From Quillaja saponaria (lineage: Eukaryota; Streptophyta; Magnoliopsida; Fabales; Quillajaceae): DNA of 64,000 nt. Shown here piece by piece: positions 23,901 to 35,926 of the stretch (position 1 is its first letter; every line of letters starts with the position of its first letter). Location of the stretch: assembly GCA_029379385.1 (NCBI GenBank), contig CM055608.1, forward strand, positions 23,062,350 to 23,126,349, given 5' to 3'. The notes below the pieces were generated by a model. The model ran no database searches. It was not told the origin of the DNA and saw only the letters and a list, made by a program, of their open reading frames with translations. Position numbers and translations under genes: made by a program.

Positions 23901-26193
23901 TAAGAAGTGCTTTCCTTTCCTTTACTTTTTTTCTGGTCCAAGTATGATTGGTTCTGACGGTAAGAGGGGGTGAAATGTGTTTCTGCCTCCAACATCTTCC
24001 TTTACTGGCCCTTATCTCATAAAATTCTTGAAGAAGACCCTGTTCCCTTTTTTCTCTTCTCCCCCGTTTCTCTCCAAATCTGAATTCTCAAACATGAGTT
24101 AGATTGAAAATGATTCACTCAAAGAAAAAGGAAAAGAAAAGAAAATGAATTGATGATGATTTATAAAGTTGACTTTACTTGAGTCCATATTATGTGTTTG
24201 TGTTTTGGGGGGTGGGGAGGGGGAAGTAGGGGCACATTTCAACAATGGCCTTTAGGCATGTTTCTGACATATATGAGATTGAACTGGAAACAGGCCTATT
24301 TATAAGTCCCAAAGTTGCAGGTGTCATTTACACCAGATGTAGGTTGAGGAAAGATGCAAATCTCTCTGGATTCTTATTCCCCGTAATTAGGCACAGAAAC
24401 ACAATAAATGCATATACTACATTGCTTGTGAAAAAAAAAAAAGAAAAAGAAAAGTCGACTTAATGAATCCTAGGATGCTGTCATCATTTATTGAATAGCG
24501 ATAAGTGAGTTGCATAGTTATTATTAGTGTGCCATAGCCTTTCCTAATATCACTATTCATAACAATATTTTACTTCTGTCGTGGCAAGGAATTGGAAGTT
24601 CAGCATATATATTGAATTTTGTAGTGTTGCGGTGATGAGCAAAGAGAATGCTTTCAGGTTGAATCTTGGTTCTGAAGTTATAAGTCCATGTGTAAAACTG
24701 TCAATCATCAAATATTTTCCTTTTCCCATGTTCCCAAAAGAAGGACTAGTAAACTAATGTTGCAAGAATAAGTATGCTAGACCAAACAAATTTTAGTACT
24801 TAATCTATCTTATTGGAGCTTTTGGCCATTTACTTTTTGTAAAAATCACAGTATTTGCAGTTAACTTTTAGGTGGCAGCTAGATTTTGTAAGTGTCTCAT
24901 AGTGAGTACCTGCAAGAAGGTCTACCTTGTTAAATGTTGATAGGACATGGGTGTTAACTGCATATTACAGCAGCGCACTATTGCATATACAGCCAAGAGA
25001 CTGAGCTGAAACCTGAAAGTTGTTGGATTTGTTATGTTCAAGAAAGATCGATCCCATATTGGAAGTTCTTATATTAGAAGATCCTTTTCTCTTTAACTTT
25101 TGTTTGCTGAGGCTTTTTCTTAACTTTCCTTTTGTTTTTCTTGTTCCTTCTTATGGCAAAGTTTTTTTGTGTCCTTAAGATATTTCTTTAGGGCTTGTTT
25201 GGCATATTATATAGGATTATATAATATATGATTATACAATATATTAGGCTCAATAGTTTTACAGTTGTTATGCTATTGAGGGAGTCAAACAATATAAGTC
25301 TATACTATTCTGTTGATGCCAAACACTATATAAGAGCTAACTGGATAGTCTTATACTATCTTGTCATCCTTATATGATGTGTCAAACGAGCCCTAAGTAC
25401 TTGGATTTAATTCCTTTCTCATCTCTAATTCTGAGCACTCAATTTCTCATCTCTGTTATTTAAGTAATAGACTTTGCAACTGTAACCCTTGAAAAATGGA
25501 TGGATTTTGACATGAATCATAGCAAACGGTAAGATATGTGTTGTTTCTTGCACACGATTCTGCTATCAATTTCTCACGTGAGTGTCGAGGTTTTGTGCTT
25601 AAGCAAGCAGGTGTTAGAAACTATCCATTTTGGTATTAACTTCTTGATGGTGCATGGCTTAATTTACAGCAGACATATAAATAGAGATTTAGAGGTTTTG
25701 TTGGAGCGCTCTAAACTCCAAAGAATCATTATTGTACTTGTAGTAGTATGTTTGTGCAAAGCAAGTGCTTGTCTTCACTAGATAATTATTGCAATCTCTT
25801 AAAACTTGTCTTTGGCAGGTTGAGAGCATGATCTGTAATAGAGAACACCCTGACCCAGTTGAAATTGAGAAGGCCAAGATAATACTTAGAGTAATTTCTT
25901 GTCTCAATTAGATATGCATGTTCTTTATGTGACTTGTTATCTATAAATTCTGAAAAGTAGTATACCATGTAACATGTATATATAATTTGGTCCAGGATCA
26001 TGAAAGAACTTTACTAGAAGCGCTTGCCAAACTGGCTAATGTGTCAGATAGGGGTAAGTTACTTTTCTTGTTTCCTCTTCTTTAGTTCGAGATCTGAATG
26101 TATTTCCATGTGAATGAGTTCCTTTAATCAAATGTGGGATCTCCCTACTGAGGATTTTCTTGGAACTGGACAGGAAATGGTGGCACATGGTAA
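17901..26193 (+). CDS. EMSY-like ENT-domain nuclear protein, eight exons
   Basis: Predicted coding exons are 17901-17928, 19687-19886, 20011-20120, 20240-20426, 22885-23109, 25819-25890, 25996-26053 and 26174-26193. All have GT-AG borders and compatible phases and give 299 residues. The start is ATGGACTAC at 17901; exon 1 ends GCCATGG^GTAAAG and joins ^AGTTTCAG as MEFQKHVLV. Residues about 48-115 are an ENT domain (LEHEIHCMETEAYSSVLKAF, then SKEGLMTDLRKELHVTDAEH). The C-terminus (ICEVESMICNREHPDPVEIE, then DHERTLLEALAKLANVSD) matches the tail of plant EMSY-LIKE proteins, chromatin-associated factors linked to immunity and seed development in Arabidopsis. No Tudor/Agenet segment is visible between ENT and tail, unlike the EML1-4 type, unless an exon is missed in the 2.46-kb intron. 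The last tiny exon (NGGTW-stop) is the least certain. An out-of-frame ATG lies early in exon 2. Confidence 0.8.
23311..23738 (+). mobile_element. SINE-like sequence with Au-type 3' end in an intron of the ENT gene
   Basis: TGGCTTAGTGGTAA at about 23316 resembles a tRNA-type A box and CATTCGAGTC at about 23365 a B box, about 40 bases apart. The 3' part has ACAGCCGACCCCAAC, AGTTTGGGATATAAGGCTT and ends in TTGAGTTGAGTTT, the tail form of Au-like plant SINEs. The whole is long for one SINE, so two insertions side by side are possible. A related 3' end lies at 62,160-62,218. Confidence 0.5.
24207..24232 (+). other. G-quadruplex-type motif in an intron of the ENT gene
   Basis: Four G-runs of 6, 4, 5 and 4 separated by T, A and AAGTA lie on the sense strand, so the pre-mRNA could also fold. 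The match to the four-run pattern is direct; formation in vivo is inference. It lies in the 2.7-kb intron between exons 5 and 6. Confidence 0.6.
25191..25393. mobile_element. Short inverted-repeat MITE of about 203 bp
   Basis: Begins GGGCTTGTTTGGCAT and ends GTGTCAAACGAGCCC; the ends are inverted repeats with few mismatches. The interior (TATATAGGATTATATAATA... and ...CTTATACTATCTTGTCATCC) pairs partly as well. It is bordered by TA on both sides. GGGCTTGTTTGG termini are typical of plant MITEs related to hAT or PIF/Harbinger transposons; the target duplication (TA, or a degraded longer one) does not decide between them. It sits in an intron of the ENT gene. Confidence 0.6.
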
Positions 26194-26199
26194 TGGCTA

Positions 26200-27986
26200 A
26201 GGACAGGTGGGCAAACTGAAAGGTATTAGGGTTTCATATGTATCTATGCTGTGAAATTGAGGGTCCTTGCATCAGTGGCTATGGAAAAACATGTTAATCT
26301 ACAAGTTCTGAAGCAATGTAGATATTGAACTGACATTAATCTTAGAAGTTGTCTACATCAAATACAAAAGTGCAGTTTTTATGTATATATATTAACGTTC
26401 TAATTGTTAGTTATGTACTTTTAGTTTGCCAAGGATTTAGACTTCTGGCTTTCCTCAGGTATGAGCTTGATAGGAGTCTTCAACCATTTAGTGTTGAAGC
26501 AAGTAACTTCTAACAAATGATGCAATCTATGTCATTATTTTCCTGACGAGTCTTTAGTTTCCTGCTGATTAGTTTTTTCTGAGTCAGATCGTGGCTCTGG
26601 AATAGCGTCTGTTGCTTGATGCTTTTCAAATGATTTTATAATCTTGTCAAGTTAGTGTGGAAGACTGCATTTCATAAATCAAATGCTCTCAAAGCAGGCA
26701 TTGAAATTGGGATTGTCATGGAGGTTGATATTGTACCTACCAGAATATCATCGGCTACGTTCTTTAGTGTGAAGGTTGAGCTCGATATTCATTTTAATTA
26801 TGAAAAGGGTCAGTAGTATGTATTAGAGGCACTTGGCGCTAGGGGTCCCTGAGCTAGATGTAAAGGGGTGTGAAGGAGCCAAGCTTTGGAAATAATAGGT
26901 CATGATTTATTTAGTAATTTTTTGCATAACTTATTACCAAATTAAGTTATAAATTAGGTTAAATTTTGTATATAAATATAGTTATTATAAATTATAAAAA
27001 AATTATTAAATAATATTAAACGAGTCGTTTTACTAATTTATGAATCAAATTTTAAAAAGATTAAGCTTGTCACGTTTTATTGAATGAGTTTACAATTGAC
27101 TTGTTTTTTAAACGAGCTGAGTTCGAACCAAATTTTTAATAAGTAGCTCACAAATTAACTCGGTTAATTGTCACCTCTTAATGCAAGGCACAACATCACA
27201 TTTAATAAAAAAAATTACTGACAATAAGCTTACATAAGTAAAAACTATTACAGTTTGTTATGACATAATAAAGTGTACTAATATATAAAAATTCTAGCAA
27301 GTAGTCAACTAAGGTAGCAAGTAAAAACTGAATTTATGCTTTTTCTTTCTAAATTCCTAATAGGCAATTACTCCTCCTGATCAATAAGAAAATCATTGTC
27401 ACCATTTTCCTGTTGCTCCTCTCCAATTTTTTTTCCTTCAACTGTCTCTTAATCTGATTCTTCTATAATTTGTACCTGAAATGGTCTACTACATTTTGAT
27501 GATGAAGCTCCTCCTTTGAAAGGTGTTTTCTTACTAAATCTAGTGTGCTAAGCTGACTCATACGTTATGACACAAAATAATATGATGCGGAATAAACACA
27601 TAAAATTAGTAAAAAATTGACCTACATCCACACTGCAGAGATGATAAGAGTTTCACTATGAAAAATGGAGATTACAAAAGCATTAGGAATATCTCTCTAT
27701 TTCTAAAACCCAATACACCCAACCTCACAGGATAAAATACTCAAAGAATAAATTAATTTATTCTCTTCTCTCCTGAGATTTCTCCCTGAAGCCCCTCTCT
27801 CTGTTTTTTATGCTCTTGGCTTAGCTCTATTCACGAGCTAAACCTTACCAACCTACGCAAGAAATTCAAAGAATACTGCACCACCTACCAAGAAGGCTGC
27901 ATCAATTTGCTGTGGCTGCTTCAAATCACCAGAGGCTGCTGGGATTGAAAACTGTGGGCTTCGTGGAATTCAAACGTATTCCAACA
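26200..27986. other. Downstream flank of the ENT gene; possible LTR of the outer copia relic at its right end
   Basis: No gene is recognised. The minus strand reads TGTTGGAATACG from 27986 directly after a purine-rich stretch (TCAAGGTGCAGA), the position and form expected for the 3' LTR start of the older copia relic on the right. The left limit of that LTR (perhaps about 27,560) could not be fixed because no second copy is in view. Confidence 0.35.
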
Positions 27987-28568
27987 ATCTGCACCTTGAC
28001 TTGAATTTCATGAATCAAAATTTTCATAAAACTCGTTAACAACCATCACTGCAATATGCCCGACACTCAAGCATACTGAACTTTAACGATGTCCAACAGT
28101 GCTTGAACTTAACCTTAGTCAAAGGCTTAGATAATATGTCTGCTGGATTCTAAGCTGTAGCTATCTTCTGAACTCAACCACACCATTACTAATGATGTCT
28201 CTAATAAAGTGATTCTTGACTTCTATAGGCTTTGATCTCCCATGGAACATACGATTATCAGCCAAAAATATTGCACTTTCGCTATCACAATGTACAATAG
28301 GTTTCTGTGTATCAAACCCAAAACTGCCCACAAGACCTTGTAACCATATACTCTTCTTCACTGCCTCAGTAAGTGCTACATACTCAGCTTCTGTAGTAGA
28401 CAACGCGACTGTAAACTGCAATGTCGACATCCAACTGACAGGATAATCACACAGTGAAAATATAAAAAAGGATTTCCTCTTATCTAGATCCCCTGCATAA
28501 TCAGAATCAGCATAGCCAACAACGCCTCTAGTAATCTTGCTACTATCAAAACACCAAAAAGACATTAG
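27987..28568 (-). pseudogene. Older copia retrotransposon relic, RNase H end
   Basis: The minus strand encodes an RNase H segment of a Ty1/copia polyprotein: GVVGYADSDYAGDLDKRKS, TVALSTTEAEYVALTEA, IWLQGLVGSFGF, then CDSESAIFLADN. It is cut at 28568 by the insertion of the younger copia element and continues at 38020 (WIMRYLRGSTN), giving the expected order reverse transcriptase then RNase H. Across the junction one extra T breaks the frame, so the relic is inactive. Confidence 0.8.
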
Positions 28569-28770
28569 TGTAGAGTTTTAGATTGACAATGCAATGTGTT
28601 TTGTATATTGATTTGCTTTTACATTCAAAGTACAGTGTATTCAAATTTCAAATGTCATAAGCTATCTTATCTAATGTATTCAAAATTTAAATGTCAGAAG
28701 CTATCTTATCTATTCACAAGTAGCCAACTGATTTGGAGGAGATTGTTGTGTAGATGACAACCCCTTTACA
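28569..28770 (-). repeat. 3' LTR of the inner copia element
   Basis: 202 bp, TG..CA ends. It lacks a stretch of about 26 bp (around CTATAAATAGAGTCACTAAG in the other copy) and differs at scattered positions, so the two LTRs have diverged and the insertion is not very recent. Confidence 0.85.
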
Positions 28771-30951
28771 TGCCCCCTCAAGATGGGGGATCCATTGGAA
28801 ACTCCAATCAGCTGCAGAAAATGTTGTTTGGACAGAGGTTTGGCAAGAGCATCTACTAGTTGATCTTTGGTGGAGATGTAGGAAACTTGGAGCTTTCCTG
28901 CTTGAACTTGTTGATAGACGAAGTGGTAATCAAGTGCTAGATGCTTCATCCTTGAGTGAAAAAGTTAGCACTAAGATAAATTGCCCCAACATTATCACAA
29001 AGTGAACTTGAGGTGATTGCTTGATTGAAACACCAAGCTCTTGAAGTAAGTTTTGAATCCAGTTGAGCTCAGTAGAGGAGTGAGCCAAGGCTCTATATTC
29101 TGCCTCAGTGGAAGAACGAGCTACTGTTTTTTGTTTAGAAGATTTCCAAGTTAAGATGTTGGAGCCAAGGTAAACAACATAAGCAGTTGTAGAGGATCTA
29201 TCATCTTGGTCCTCCCCAATCAACATCACTGAATGCTGTTAGATTTAGTTTAGAGCTCTTTCGTAATAGAAGTCCATGGAAGATTGTGCCTTTTGAGAGA
29301 GCGTACCACATGTTTTAAAGCCTGCCAATGTTGTTCAGAAGGTTTATGCATAAACTGGGAGAGTTTATTAATTGCGAAAGCAATATCTAGTCTAATTAAT
29401 GACAAGGATTGTAGGGCTTCTACTGATTGACAAAACATAATAGGATTCGTGGAAGTAGTGCCATCACAAAACTTTAAAATGAATGTGGTGGATAGAGGAG
29501 TGATAACCTCTTTGGAACCATCAAATTTAAACTTGTTCAAGATATCTTAAATATATTTGTGTTGAGATAAGAAGCAACCTTGCTTCAAATGGATAACTTC
29601 AACTCCAAAAAATAATGGAGTGCCCCTAGAGCTTTCAAGGAAAATCTATTGGAGAGTTTATTAAAGAAGGCTGCTAAGAACTGCTTGTTGTTCCCACTAA
29701 CAACAATATCATTTACATACACAAGCATATATATAATAATACTAGCTTTGTTGTAAATGAATGGAGAAGCATATGAGATAGCATTTGTAAAACCAATGGC
29801 TATAATAAATGAACTCAACTATGTATAACAGGCCCGTGGGGCTTGCTTGAGACCATAGAGTGCCTTTTTAAGTTTACAAATACGGTGGGGAAATTGCTAA
29901 TGAACAAACTCGGGTGGCTGCACCATATAAACTTCATCTCATTGTAAAAATGCATTATGTACATCAAACTGATGTAAATGCCAATTATTTGTGAGGGCAA
30001 GACAGAGTACAATTCTTATAGTAGTTGGCTTCACAACTGGGCTAATGTGTCAGTGTAATCAATGTTGGGGCTTTAATGAATCCATTTGTTACAAGACGGG
30101 CTTTGTAACGTTCAATGGAGCCATCTGGCTTAATTATGAATACCTATCTGCAACCAACCAAATTATGCTTACTATCATTTGGAACAAGATCCCATGTAGC
30201 ATTTTGGAGGAGGGCATTAAATTCACTGGTCATAATTTCTCGCCAGTTTGAATCTTGCATAGCTTGGGTGGCACAGGTTGGTTCAGGGAAAGGGGGAGTG
30301 AGATGTTTGGACACCAACAAGGAAAATGGTTTTTTTTGGTTTGTAGATGTTATATTAAGATTAGGTGACTAGTCTTTATGATGGTGCAGAGGCAAGAGCA
30401 AAAATGGATTGGGGGTTTAGACTAGGCCGATTGTGTAATTGAGGGATCATTCCCAGTTGTTGATGAAGATGCTTGCAGGGAAGGCTATGAGGAGGAGGAT
30501 AGTTGTTAGACAGTATCAAAGGGAGTAGAGGTAGGAGCTTGCAATTTGGAGGTAAGAGAGCACCTGAAGGATAATGAGTTCAATCCTCTAAAGTGCTAGA
30601 GGTAGTAGCTTTGGAACTGTTTGATTTGGTAAAAGGAAAGATATTTTAAATGAAATTTAACATGCCGGCAAATAAAATCGACTAGTAGTTCTATCTAAGC
30701 ATTTAAAGGCACTTTAAGAGGATGAATAACCAAGAAAAATGCTAGGTACTAACCTTCGCTGATGTTTGTTGGAGGTGTAAGGTTTCAACCATGGATAGCT
30801 TAGGCAGCTAAACACAAGCAATTTAGCGTAGTTGGGCTTGGTGTTGTTGAATAATGTCTCATATGGAGTGTTATATTGAAGTATTGGAGTGACTAATCTA
30901 TTAATCAAATAAGCTACAGTGACAAAGGCATATGACTAGTAAGAAAAAGGC
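28771..30951 (-). pseudogene. Inner copia: integrase end, reverse transcriptase and RNase H remnants
   Basis: Reading the minus strand from 30951: INRLVTPILQYNTPYETLF and CLSYPWLKPYTSNK (integrase C-terminal side), then reverse transcriptase pieces around 29,585-29,818 with [14 protein letters not shown] and [15 protein letters not shown], then 29,250-29,540 with SLIRLDIAFAINKLSQFMHK, then RNase H with TVARSSTEAEYRALAHSSTE and QLVDALAKPLSKQHF. The catalytic YVDD is changed to YVND, and frames shift several times, so no active polymerase can be made. Confidence 0.85.
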
Positions 30952-32050
30952 ATGCACTACAAGAAAATCACTTTTCTGCTACGGCCTAAAACCGTAGCCA
31001 AAAACCGAAAAACAGTAGCAGATAGTATCTGCTACAGCCACCGTAGCACTAAAGTCCATAGCTAATGCAAGAGTGGCTGATAAACATTTTCGTCTACAGG
31101 TAATTCCAATCGTAGCAGATAATGTTATTGGCTACGGACTATACACTTTCTGCTACGGGTAATTGACCAGTAGCGAATAATTAGAACATTTAAATATGTT
31201 TGACCAACTGCTACGGCTTGCTGTAGCAAATAGTTTTGGCGGTTTTTGGCACCAATTTATTCACTGCTGTTTTGACCATAGTGGAAAAAGTGATTAGCCG
31301 TAGCCGATAATTTTTTTTTTTTTGCAATTTGGCACCACTCTTTCTTCTACGGCTAGCCTGTAGTAGATGTATCATAGCCGTAGTAGATAATATTATTATT
31401 TTTTTTAAATATATATATATATAATTTTTTTTTTCCTAAAACCTGTCCAATTCATTCCCTTAAAACCTGTTGTTCACTTACCAATCTATCTATAGCTACA
31501 CATCAACAACATCCAAAATATGTATTCAAAATAGGCTAATTTGTCTACATTTATGCAATCTTATAAATTCACAACATCCAAATTACTTAGACATTCTTAA
31601 CAAAAAGTCCAAACTACATAGATAATCTTAGCAAAACATTCACAAATTTATATCCAGAAGAGAACATTATCCCTAAGAAAATACCATAAGCATGCCTACA
31701 CATCAAGTATCATCGAGGTGAGCATCATCATCATCATCTGGTTCCTCGGATTGTGAATTAACATTTGCCGAAGATGATGTGTGTAAATCCTGTAAAATCA
31801 ATGTAAGCATTTAACTTATAATTAAGCATAAGGGAAGATTACAATTTGTAAAACTTTCTAACATGTAAATAGTACTCAACAAAGAATTGCAAACTCATTA
31901 TATATTCGGAAAAATAAGAATGATTTAAGAAAAATGGTTAAAACTAAGTATGCCATTAATAACATACTTTTTCTTAACTTTTGTAAGATAGCAGAGATGT
32001 TCTCGTAATTCTACTTGAATTTATCATCAAAACTCTTAAGAAAAATAAAA

Positions 32051-34383
32051 TTAGATGACTAAATAAAATGAAGGTTCATTTGATATACTTACATTAGATT
32101 GAGGTGTTTGAAATGCATGTGTAGCAAAATAGGTAGCAAACTGTTGCATAATAAGGCGATCTTGCTCAGTCCATTGTGCTGGAGGTAAAAGCTGTGAAGG
32201 TGAGATAAGAGAAGGAGCTGAAGGTCGTGTATGTTGATTGCTCGATGGTTGCCCACTTGATGGCTGCCTAGTTAGATGAATATAAGTTTGTATATCTTCC
32301 TTTCCCATAAATTCGTCCATGACTTAGCTTCTTTTCTTCCTTACTTACTTGCATCTATAGTTCATCATCCCAAATGCTAGGTTGAGTTTCAGGATTTGTT
32401 CTATATTTCTCTATATACTTTTTCACATAAGCCACCTAAAATAGAAGAAATATAAATAAACAATCAAAGAAAAGAATTGAGTAAGAAAAATACAAGAAGA
32501 TACATTGCCTAACTAGTATTATGTAATTTTTCATTGCATGATAGAATTTCCTGAAACAAAGAACACAAAGAGAGCTTGCAATACTAATCTCGTTTTCTAA
32601 AATATAAGTCAATGCATAGGTGTTAATAAAACACTTTCAATTGAATAGGCTGGTGACTATCATATTTTCAGACTAAGAACTTGGTCCTTATGAGATTTCT
32701 CTTTGATGAACTAGCATGAGCAGTAAAGTTTCCTAAAACTGAAGATTTTATGTTCTCAAAAAGCAAACACAATGGCATTGACTCATTCAACAATGAACTA
32801 TTGTTTAGAATTTGAAAAGAGGCTTAACAAATTAATCAAAATCTTAAGACAAGCCACAAACTATGAACTTGAAAGAAAATGTTTAAGGGTGTGAAAGATA
32901 GAACTCAAACCAAACAGCCAATAAATGCTAAACAACTAATAAATTCTAAACAACTAATAAATTGAAAACCAATAAATTATGCACAAATGGTCACACCTTT
33001 CACTCAACAGCCAATAAATTCAAGGCAACCAACTCAACCAAATTCTAGAAACAACAAGCATAATGCCATTAACTTCCATAACTCCATGTTAACTTCAGCA
33101 CTAAAAATTAGGTGCCAAAGTTGACATAACTAGATAGATATGTATATATGGTTTATAAAACTTAAAACATACTAGTCAAAGTATCACATATGTGCTTAAC
33201 CATTACAAAACTAACAATAGCTAGTAATAAAAAAAATATAAGTAACAAATGTTTATTGCACTTACAGCTTGCTTTTGAGACCTAGCATCCACGTACTGAC
33301 CATCTTTCATATGAAGCTTGTTAAAGACCTCTACATCACTTACTTGGCCTACCAAATTGTGACATCCATACATTCAAAAAATAAAAAAAATTAGATGTTT
33401 AGATTTAACTTGGCTAAGAGAAAACTTTTAAGATATTCATACCATATGTTCTGCATGCACAGGTGCTGGTCTAGATCCTCCAAAATGGTGAACAACCTCA
33501 TCATTTGCTAATCTATTTTTTGATGCAGATTCAGACACACTGTTCCACTCATGAGTGTTAAATATATCACACATTTGACTCCAGATGTCTTGTTGAACCC
33601 AATTATTTTTTCTTTAAGTCTTCTAATTGATAGGGTTGTTACCTTTTTTCTTTTTAGCTTCTTTCCTCAGCTTGTGCAAAGATTATCTGAAGCGTTCCTT
33701 ACAAATACTCCAAAATATAGGAATGGCCTCCTCCTGTATGTGCCGGTGACTGAAATCTATATCTTGTCTAAAATATAGTTAAATAAACAATGAATATTAT
33801 CAAATTATGCATACGTTAGGCATATATCGTATTATAAAGTATAAATATAAATACAAACCAAGAAATCATTTCAAATATCCATATTTTGATCTTGCGTGAA
33901 GTCATCAAATTTCTTACTGGACCCGGCAAGTATGTTTTCACCAAATATGTTATAGTGGAGGCCGTTTTTGGATGACCAAGATATCCACTGCAAAGACAAA
34001 AACAATAGTTACAATTTAACAACCATTAAATTAAGTGACATATAACATAATGAAAAGCATACCGGCCATAAACAGAAATTAAGGGACGATCCTCAACAAT
34101 ATCAGTAGGAGGTTGAGGCTTATTACTACCCCTTCCATTACGTGTCACATCAACCTCATCATTATTATCATCATCATTCTCGCCTACATATTATACCAAA
34201 AAAAAAAAGTATATAAGCAAATAAAACAATAAATAATGGATATAATAAATAAATCATACCTATCAATGCATCGCCAATACTAGGATCTCCAGTCAATTGT
34301 GTACCCGAACAAGTGCCAATACCTCCACTCAACGATGGGTTGACACCATCCAAGTTGTCATGTCCTATTGTACCTCGAACCAT
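32051..34383 (-). pseudogene. CACTA accessory (TNP1/transposase_24-like) gene remnant
   Basis: On the minus strand exon-like pieces follow in order: MVRGTIGHDNLDGVNPSL (about 34,383 down), EWNSVSESASKNRLANDE and VVHHFGGSRPAPVHAEHM (about 33,430-33,560), VEVFNKLHMKDGQYVDARSQ (about 33,260-33,340), VAYVKKYIEKYRTNPETQ (about 32,370-32,440), and MDEFMGKEDIQTYIH (32,320 down). The order and wording match the plant CACTA-associated protein family with a FxxTHxxxDGxxVDxxAQ-type core. Stops and missing pieces suggest it is decayed. The acidic codon run at about 34,590-34,690 may belong to the same gene. Confidence 0.6.
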
Positions 34384-35053
34384 TCTACCTAACTATATTT
34401 CAAATAATAAACCTCATGTATAGTAATGATAAATAATCTTCAATTACAACAACGATGTTTTACTTGTCAACTTGAAACATTTAATAATACTAGTCAATAA
34501 TATAATCAGTTCAGAATTAAGAACCACAATATTCATACACAACATTAAGTCATATCAAATAAACATTAAATAATATAATATATAAACTCATTCATCTTCA
34601 TCCTCGCTTTCTTCACTCTCCTCTTCTTCTATATCATCTTCCTCTTCCCACTGTCTTTCCTCTTCCTCATCCTCCTCATCCTCTTCCTCAAATAAGGCTT
34701 CATATATTAATTCACTCAAGTGTAGAAATTGAAAGCAGTTAATAATACAAAGCTAGATCCATATGAATTAATTATATACAATAACAATGCAATTCATTAA
34801 TTTTGAAATACCAGGTCATTCAAATTTCAACTTAAACATTAAAATCAAAATAAAAAACAAAAGCAACATCAAAACCAATTGCACACCTGAAACTTGATTA
34901 ATGTCAGCTTCAACAGTACTCCATTTTCAAACGGCCATAACCCTTAAATAACTAACAAATTTGTGAGTTGTAGGCAGAAAACCATAACAAATTACAGCTA
35001 TGGTTTCAGAAAGAATGGAAGAAAAAAAATAAAATCCTAACTCGAGTATGTGT

Positions 35054-35430
35054 TTGGCAGAAGATGCTTGGCAAAGCTGCTGGTCAGGTAGCTGGCTTCC
35101 AAGTTGTCTTGGCCATAGCTGTCCCGACCGCAACTATCCCTAGCAAAGAAATCGAGATGAAACAGAGATGGAGGTCGAAGAAGGAGGAGAATAAAGATGG
35201 GTTTTTCACATACAATAAATCTAGGGCCCTGATCGAGCAAACAATTGGCAGAAGATGCTTGGCAAAGCTGCTGGTTAGGTAGCTGGCTTCCAAGCTGTCC
35301 CTGCCGCAGTTGTCTCGGCTGCAGCTGTCCCGGCTGCAATTTCAGTGGCAAAGAAACTGAGACGAAACATATATGGAGGTCGAAGAAGGAGGAGAAAGGG
35401 TTTAGGATGAAGCAGAGATGGAGATCGACG
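35054..35430. repeat. Tandem duplication with a 191-bp period inside the CACTA element
   Basis: TTGGCAGAAGATGCTTGGCA begins at 35054 and again at 35245. Both units continue with AAAGCTGCTGGT, AGGTAGCTGGCTTCCAAG, a CTGTCCCG stretch and GGAGGTCGAAGAAGGAGGAG. It is more GC-rich than its surroundings and yields several overlapping open frames that are not genes. Confidence 0.7.
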
Positions 35431-35926
35431 ATTCCTTGGCTAGGTATTTTCAGTCTGAAGGCTGAACAAAAATGAAGAAGGAACTACCCTAGAAGAGTCG
35501 TGTCGAATGGCAAAACGCTAAGTTTTACATCTGCTACGGCTAAGACTATCTGCTATGGCCACGACCGTAGTATAAAATCAAAAGATTTCAAAAAAAATTA
35601 AAATTTAATAGATCAAAACGTTGTGTTTTACATCTGCTACGACTATAAATTATATGCTACGGCTGTAATCGTAGTATAAAAGCAAATGATTTCTTAAAAT
35701 AAAAAATAAATAATTTAATTATCAACTTATAGGCTATGACCTAACCGTAGTACTAAAATGTAATTGCCGTAGCGAATATCTAAAAAATAATGTAAACAAA
35801 AAAATTTATACGCTACGGTCATATCCATATTCTATAATAATAGCTATATACTATAAGAGTATAGGCTACGGTTTTATTTGCTACGGCTTCTAGCCGTAGC
35901 CTATAAGTCTTTTTCTTATAGTGATG

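Larger units (their letters stand above)
30955..35923 (-). mobile_element. CACTA (En/Spm-type) DNA transposon, 4.97 kb, defective
   Basis: Left end CACTACAAGAAAA and right end TTTTCTTATAGTG (reverse complement CACTATAAGAAAA) are the classic CACTA termini. The 3-bp target duplication ATG flanks it at 30952-30954 and 35924-35926. Both ends carry many copies of GCTACGGC / GCCGTAGC in both orientations, the subterminal repeats that bind transposase in this superfamily. It disrupts the integrase region of the inner copia element right after a segment reading ETGLALMHHAHI. No full transposase (TNP2-type) gene is present, so it is probably non-autonomous. Confidence 0.92.

Noticed and set aside
35037..35475. 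Several overlapping open frames on both strands
   Set aside because: They come from the 191-bp tandem duplication within the CACTA element and show no family motif.
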